From assembly GCA_022796015.1 (NCBI GenBank), contig JAAWHU010000012.1:1-60182 (forward strand): 60,182 bases of DNA. Reading direction: 5' to 3'. This document shows positions 58,472 to 60,182 of the stretch, piece after piece. Source of the stretch: Hungatella sp. (lineage in GTDB: Bacteria; Bacillota; Clostridia; Lachnospirales; Lachnospiraceae). The notes under the pieces were generated by a model that saw nothing but the letters and a program-made list of their open reading frames with translations, ran no database searches and was not told where the DNA came from. The translations under genes and the position numbers were made by a program. Numbering within the stretch: the stretch's first letter is position 1; every line of letters begins with the position of its first letter.

Positions 58472-59299
58472 TCATCGAAACAATCTTTTTAAGTGATATC
58501 TCATAAGGATATTCTGCTCCACAGCCTGGATCCCGGCTTGAGACAATTCCTCAGAGCACCAGAATTCCATGGCAATATCTCCGGACCAGTTATTTCTTTT
58601 AAGCTCTTGGACAATGCTTTCATAGTCAATCTCCCCCTCTGAAAAGTCGCACTTGCCAATTCCTGTTTTAGCCTGGCGGGCATGGATATGGCCGGCCCAG
58701 GGGATCAGCTTCATGCTTTCGGCCTGAGGGATCCCCTGGAACTGAAAATGAAGGAAATCCAGTGTGTACCGAAGGCCTGGTACTGCCTGAATCATATTGA
58801 GGCAGGCCCAGACGGTGTGAAGGAGAGAAAGACGGTAGGGCTCCACATGAAAGGAGAGGCCGTGGGAGGCGGCTATGGACACTTGGCTTTTCAGGGTGCG
58901 GGCCATGGATTCAAAGGAGCGTTCATATCCAAGCTCCGGTTTCATGGCTCCGGTTCCGCCCATAATACTTGCAAACCCTGCTTTCTCGGCAAAAAGGCAG
59001 ATGATGTCAAAGGCAGAATCAAACTCCTTGGTGTGAGCCATGGGCGACAGGGCAGATACCGGCTGTCCCCCTACCTCCACCTGGGACAAAAACAGTTCGG
59101 ACAGGGGAAGATGATACCGGCAGGAAAGATCCCGAAAGCGGCAGGCCTCCTTAAGAGGGTCTGCCGCAATCATTCTTTGAGGGATCAGAGACCGGCTTGC
59201 CACGTCGATACAGTCAAACTGTAAAGCGCTGATAAAGGAAAAGGCTTCCTCTGGGGACGGAGACAAAAAATTTTCAGAGTGACAGCTGTACCGGATCAT
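58472..59299 (-). CDS. Sugar phosphate isomerase/epimerase, TIM barrel
   Basis: 275 residues of the xylose-isomerase-like superfamily (AP endonuclease 2 family): SCHSENFLSPSPEEAFSFI at the N terminus, then GTGAMKPELGYERSFESM, FHVEPYRLSLL with a metal-binding Glu, YTLDFLHFQ, HIHARQAKTG and AMEFWCSEEL. Such proteins isomerise or epimerise keto-sugars and often pair with Gfo/Idh oxidoreductases in inositol or uncommon-sugar pathways, and the next gene is one (9-bp gap). Substrate unknown. Confidence 0.85.
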   Translation of the reverse strand: MIRYSCHSENFLSPSPEEAFSFISALQFDCIDVASRSLIPQRMIAADPLKEACRFRDLSCRYHLPLSELFLSQVEVGGQPVSALSPMAHTKEFDSAFDIICLFAEKAGFASIMGGTGAMKPELGYERSFESMARTLKSQVSIAASHGLSFHVEPYRLSLLHTVWACLNMIQAVPGLRYTLDFLHFQFQGIPQAESMKLIPWAGHIHARQAKTGIGKCDFSEGEIDYESIVQELKRNNWSGDIAMEFWCSEELSQAGIQAVEQNILMRYHLKRLFR

Positions 59300-59308
59300 G
59301 GAGCCCTC

Positions 59309-60100
59309 CTATAAAAATATCTGCCTGCCGCCTGCCGCAATGGACTGCTCCATGGCGTCAAGAATTTTCATGGTTACAAGGCCCCGGTCTCCGTTGCTGA
59401 TACACTCACATTCCCCGCGGATACAGTCGAAGAAATGCCGGTACATATCAGCGTGGGATTTGCCGCAGGAGATCCTCGGTATGATTTCCTCCATTCCTAC
59501 CAGGGCATCATGGCGGTACATGCGGATGCAGTCGTCGGATTTTTCTTTGTAGCATTTCTGAACATCATAGGACAGAGTCATCTGATCCCCGTAAAGCTTC
59601 ATCTCGTACATATCCTTTGCCGGAGCCCCTCGAAGGGCCTTGAAGAGGAACATGGAACCATTGTCAAAATAAACGGAGGCGACGCAGGTGTCATCATCGA
59701 TCCGGTCCATCTGCCCGCTTAAGGTAAGACTCTGGGTCTTAAAAAAACCTTTGGCCTGAACGGAGACCGGTTTCGGGTCGCCTAAGAGATAGAGAGCCCA
59801 CTCCACATTGTGGGAACCGCTGTGAGAGCTGATGCCGGTTCCCTTTTTGTCCGGTATGGAATCCATACCGTATTCATGGTTTCTGGAGGAAGCTCTGTCC
59901 ACAGACACAAGGTAAACCTCTCCCATCTGTCCCCTTTGGATCATCTGCCGGAACAGAAGCATCTGGCGTTGTAAAAGACCGTTGGAGCCTGCCAGAAAAA
60001 CCTTGTCTGACTGCCTTGCGGCAGTCAGAACCTCCATAAGCTCTTCGGAAGTCATGGTTATAGGCTTTTCTACATACAGATGTTTTACTATTTGATACAA
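59309..60100 (-). pseudogene. Gfo/Idh/MocA family oxidoreductase, 5'-truncated
   Basis: 263 codons from a poor TTG. It begins just before the conserved EKP motif (LYVEKPITMTSEEL, which follows the Rossmann domain in intact members) and continues with the C-terminal alpha/beta domain (AGSNGLLQRQ, SSHSGSHNVEWALYLLG, HADMYRHFFDCI). The NAD-binding domain of about 90 residues is missing. Directly upstream is a terminator of another leftward gene, so the missing part is not nearby. It cannot bind NAD in the usual way and is best called a remnant. Paired with the isomerase gene. Confidence 0.75.
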
Positions 60101-60130
60101 AAGTAAAGACTTTTTTCAAAAAAATAATAG

Positions 60131-60156
60131 GGCAGGAGCAGCGGCTTGATCCTGCC
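60131..60156 (-). terminator. Terminator of a gene beyond the right edge
   Basis: Reading leftward, GGCAGGA (60150-60156) pairs with TCCTGCC (60131-60137), followed by CTATTATTTTTTT. It ends a transcript coming from outside the window and lies just before the truncated oxidoreductase. Confidence 0.8.
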
Positions 60157-60182
60157 GTGACTCCCACCCTATCAATATCAAC

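Overview
The window looks like a chromosomal segment of a spore-forming Clostridia species, most likely Lachnospiraceae (Enterocloster/Hungatella/Lachnoclostridium-like). This rests on three observations: the gene order rpsF-ssb-rpsR-(c-di-AMP phosphodiesterase)-rplI-dnaB, the paired glgC/glgD subunits with spoVG and cwlD, and protein styles such as DUF951, DUF1858, DUF4080 and VanW. No rRNA, tRNA, CRISPR array, insertion sequence or prophage module was seen. Species assignment is inference.

Layout. 1-8.6 kb: tail of an Rpn-type nuclease gene with an in-frame repeat, convergent aspA, then exoA, an ABC-F ATPase, a GlgX-like protein that has lost all three catalytic carboxylates, glf and a SIMPL lipoprotein. 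8.7-13.3 kb: two acyltransferase-fold proteins, a Sir2 deacylase, an aldo/keto reductase and DUF951. 13.4-21 kb: the most unusual block, an XRE repressor divergent from a four-gene operon (Cys-rich linker protein, helical protein, 994-residue membrane coiled-coil protein, tandem FtsK-like ATPase). 21-28.3 kb: a DegV protein, a secreted Ca-loop protein and the ribosome/replication cluster. 28.5-34.5 kb: a MerR-like protein with 36-bp repeats, a class I glutaminase-fold hydrolase, a ferredoxin, DUF1858, mecA, and a kinase/TadZ-like module whose first gene seems to start at ATA. 34.6-46.1 kb: cell-envelope and sporulation enzymes (GH18, metallophosphoesterase, CwlD, VanW), tsaC/Sua5, a B12-radical SAM protein, and a tight AIRS_C / Lrp / aminotransferase / trmL run. 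46.3-55 kb: an acetyltransferase, then a leftward cluster asnS, yhaO-like, yhaN-like and a heterodimeric ABC exporter. 55-60 kb: a roughly 570-bp C-rich non-coding stretch with its own promoter and a long hairpin, then glgC-glgD, spoVG, a TIM-barrel isomerase and a 5'-truncated Gfo/Idh oxidoreductase.

The best candidates for undescribed biology are the FtsK/coiled-coil operon at 13.9-21 kb, the catalytically dead GlgX-like protein at 4.8-6.7 kb, the ATA-initiated kinase fused to a lysine-less TadZ-type ATPase at 32.1-34.2 kb, and the non-coding region upstream of glgC. Several promoters share an extended -10 of the form TGGTAtaaT. All family assignments come from reading motifs by eye; no database search was run.
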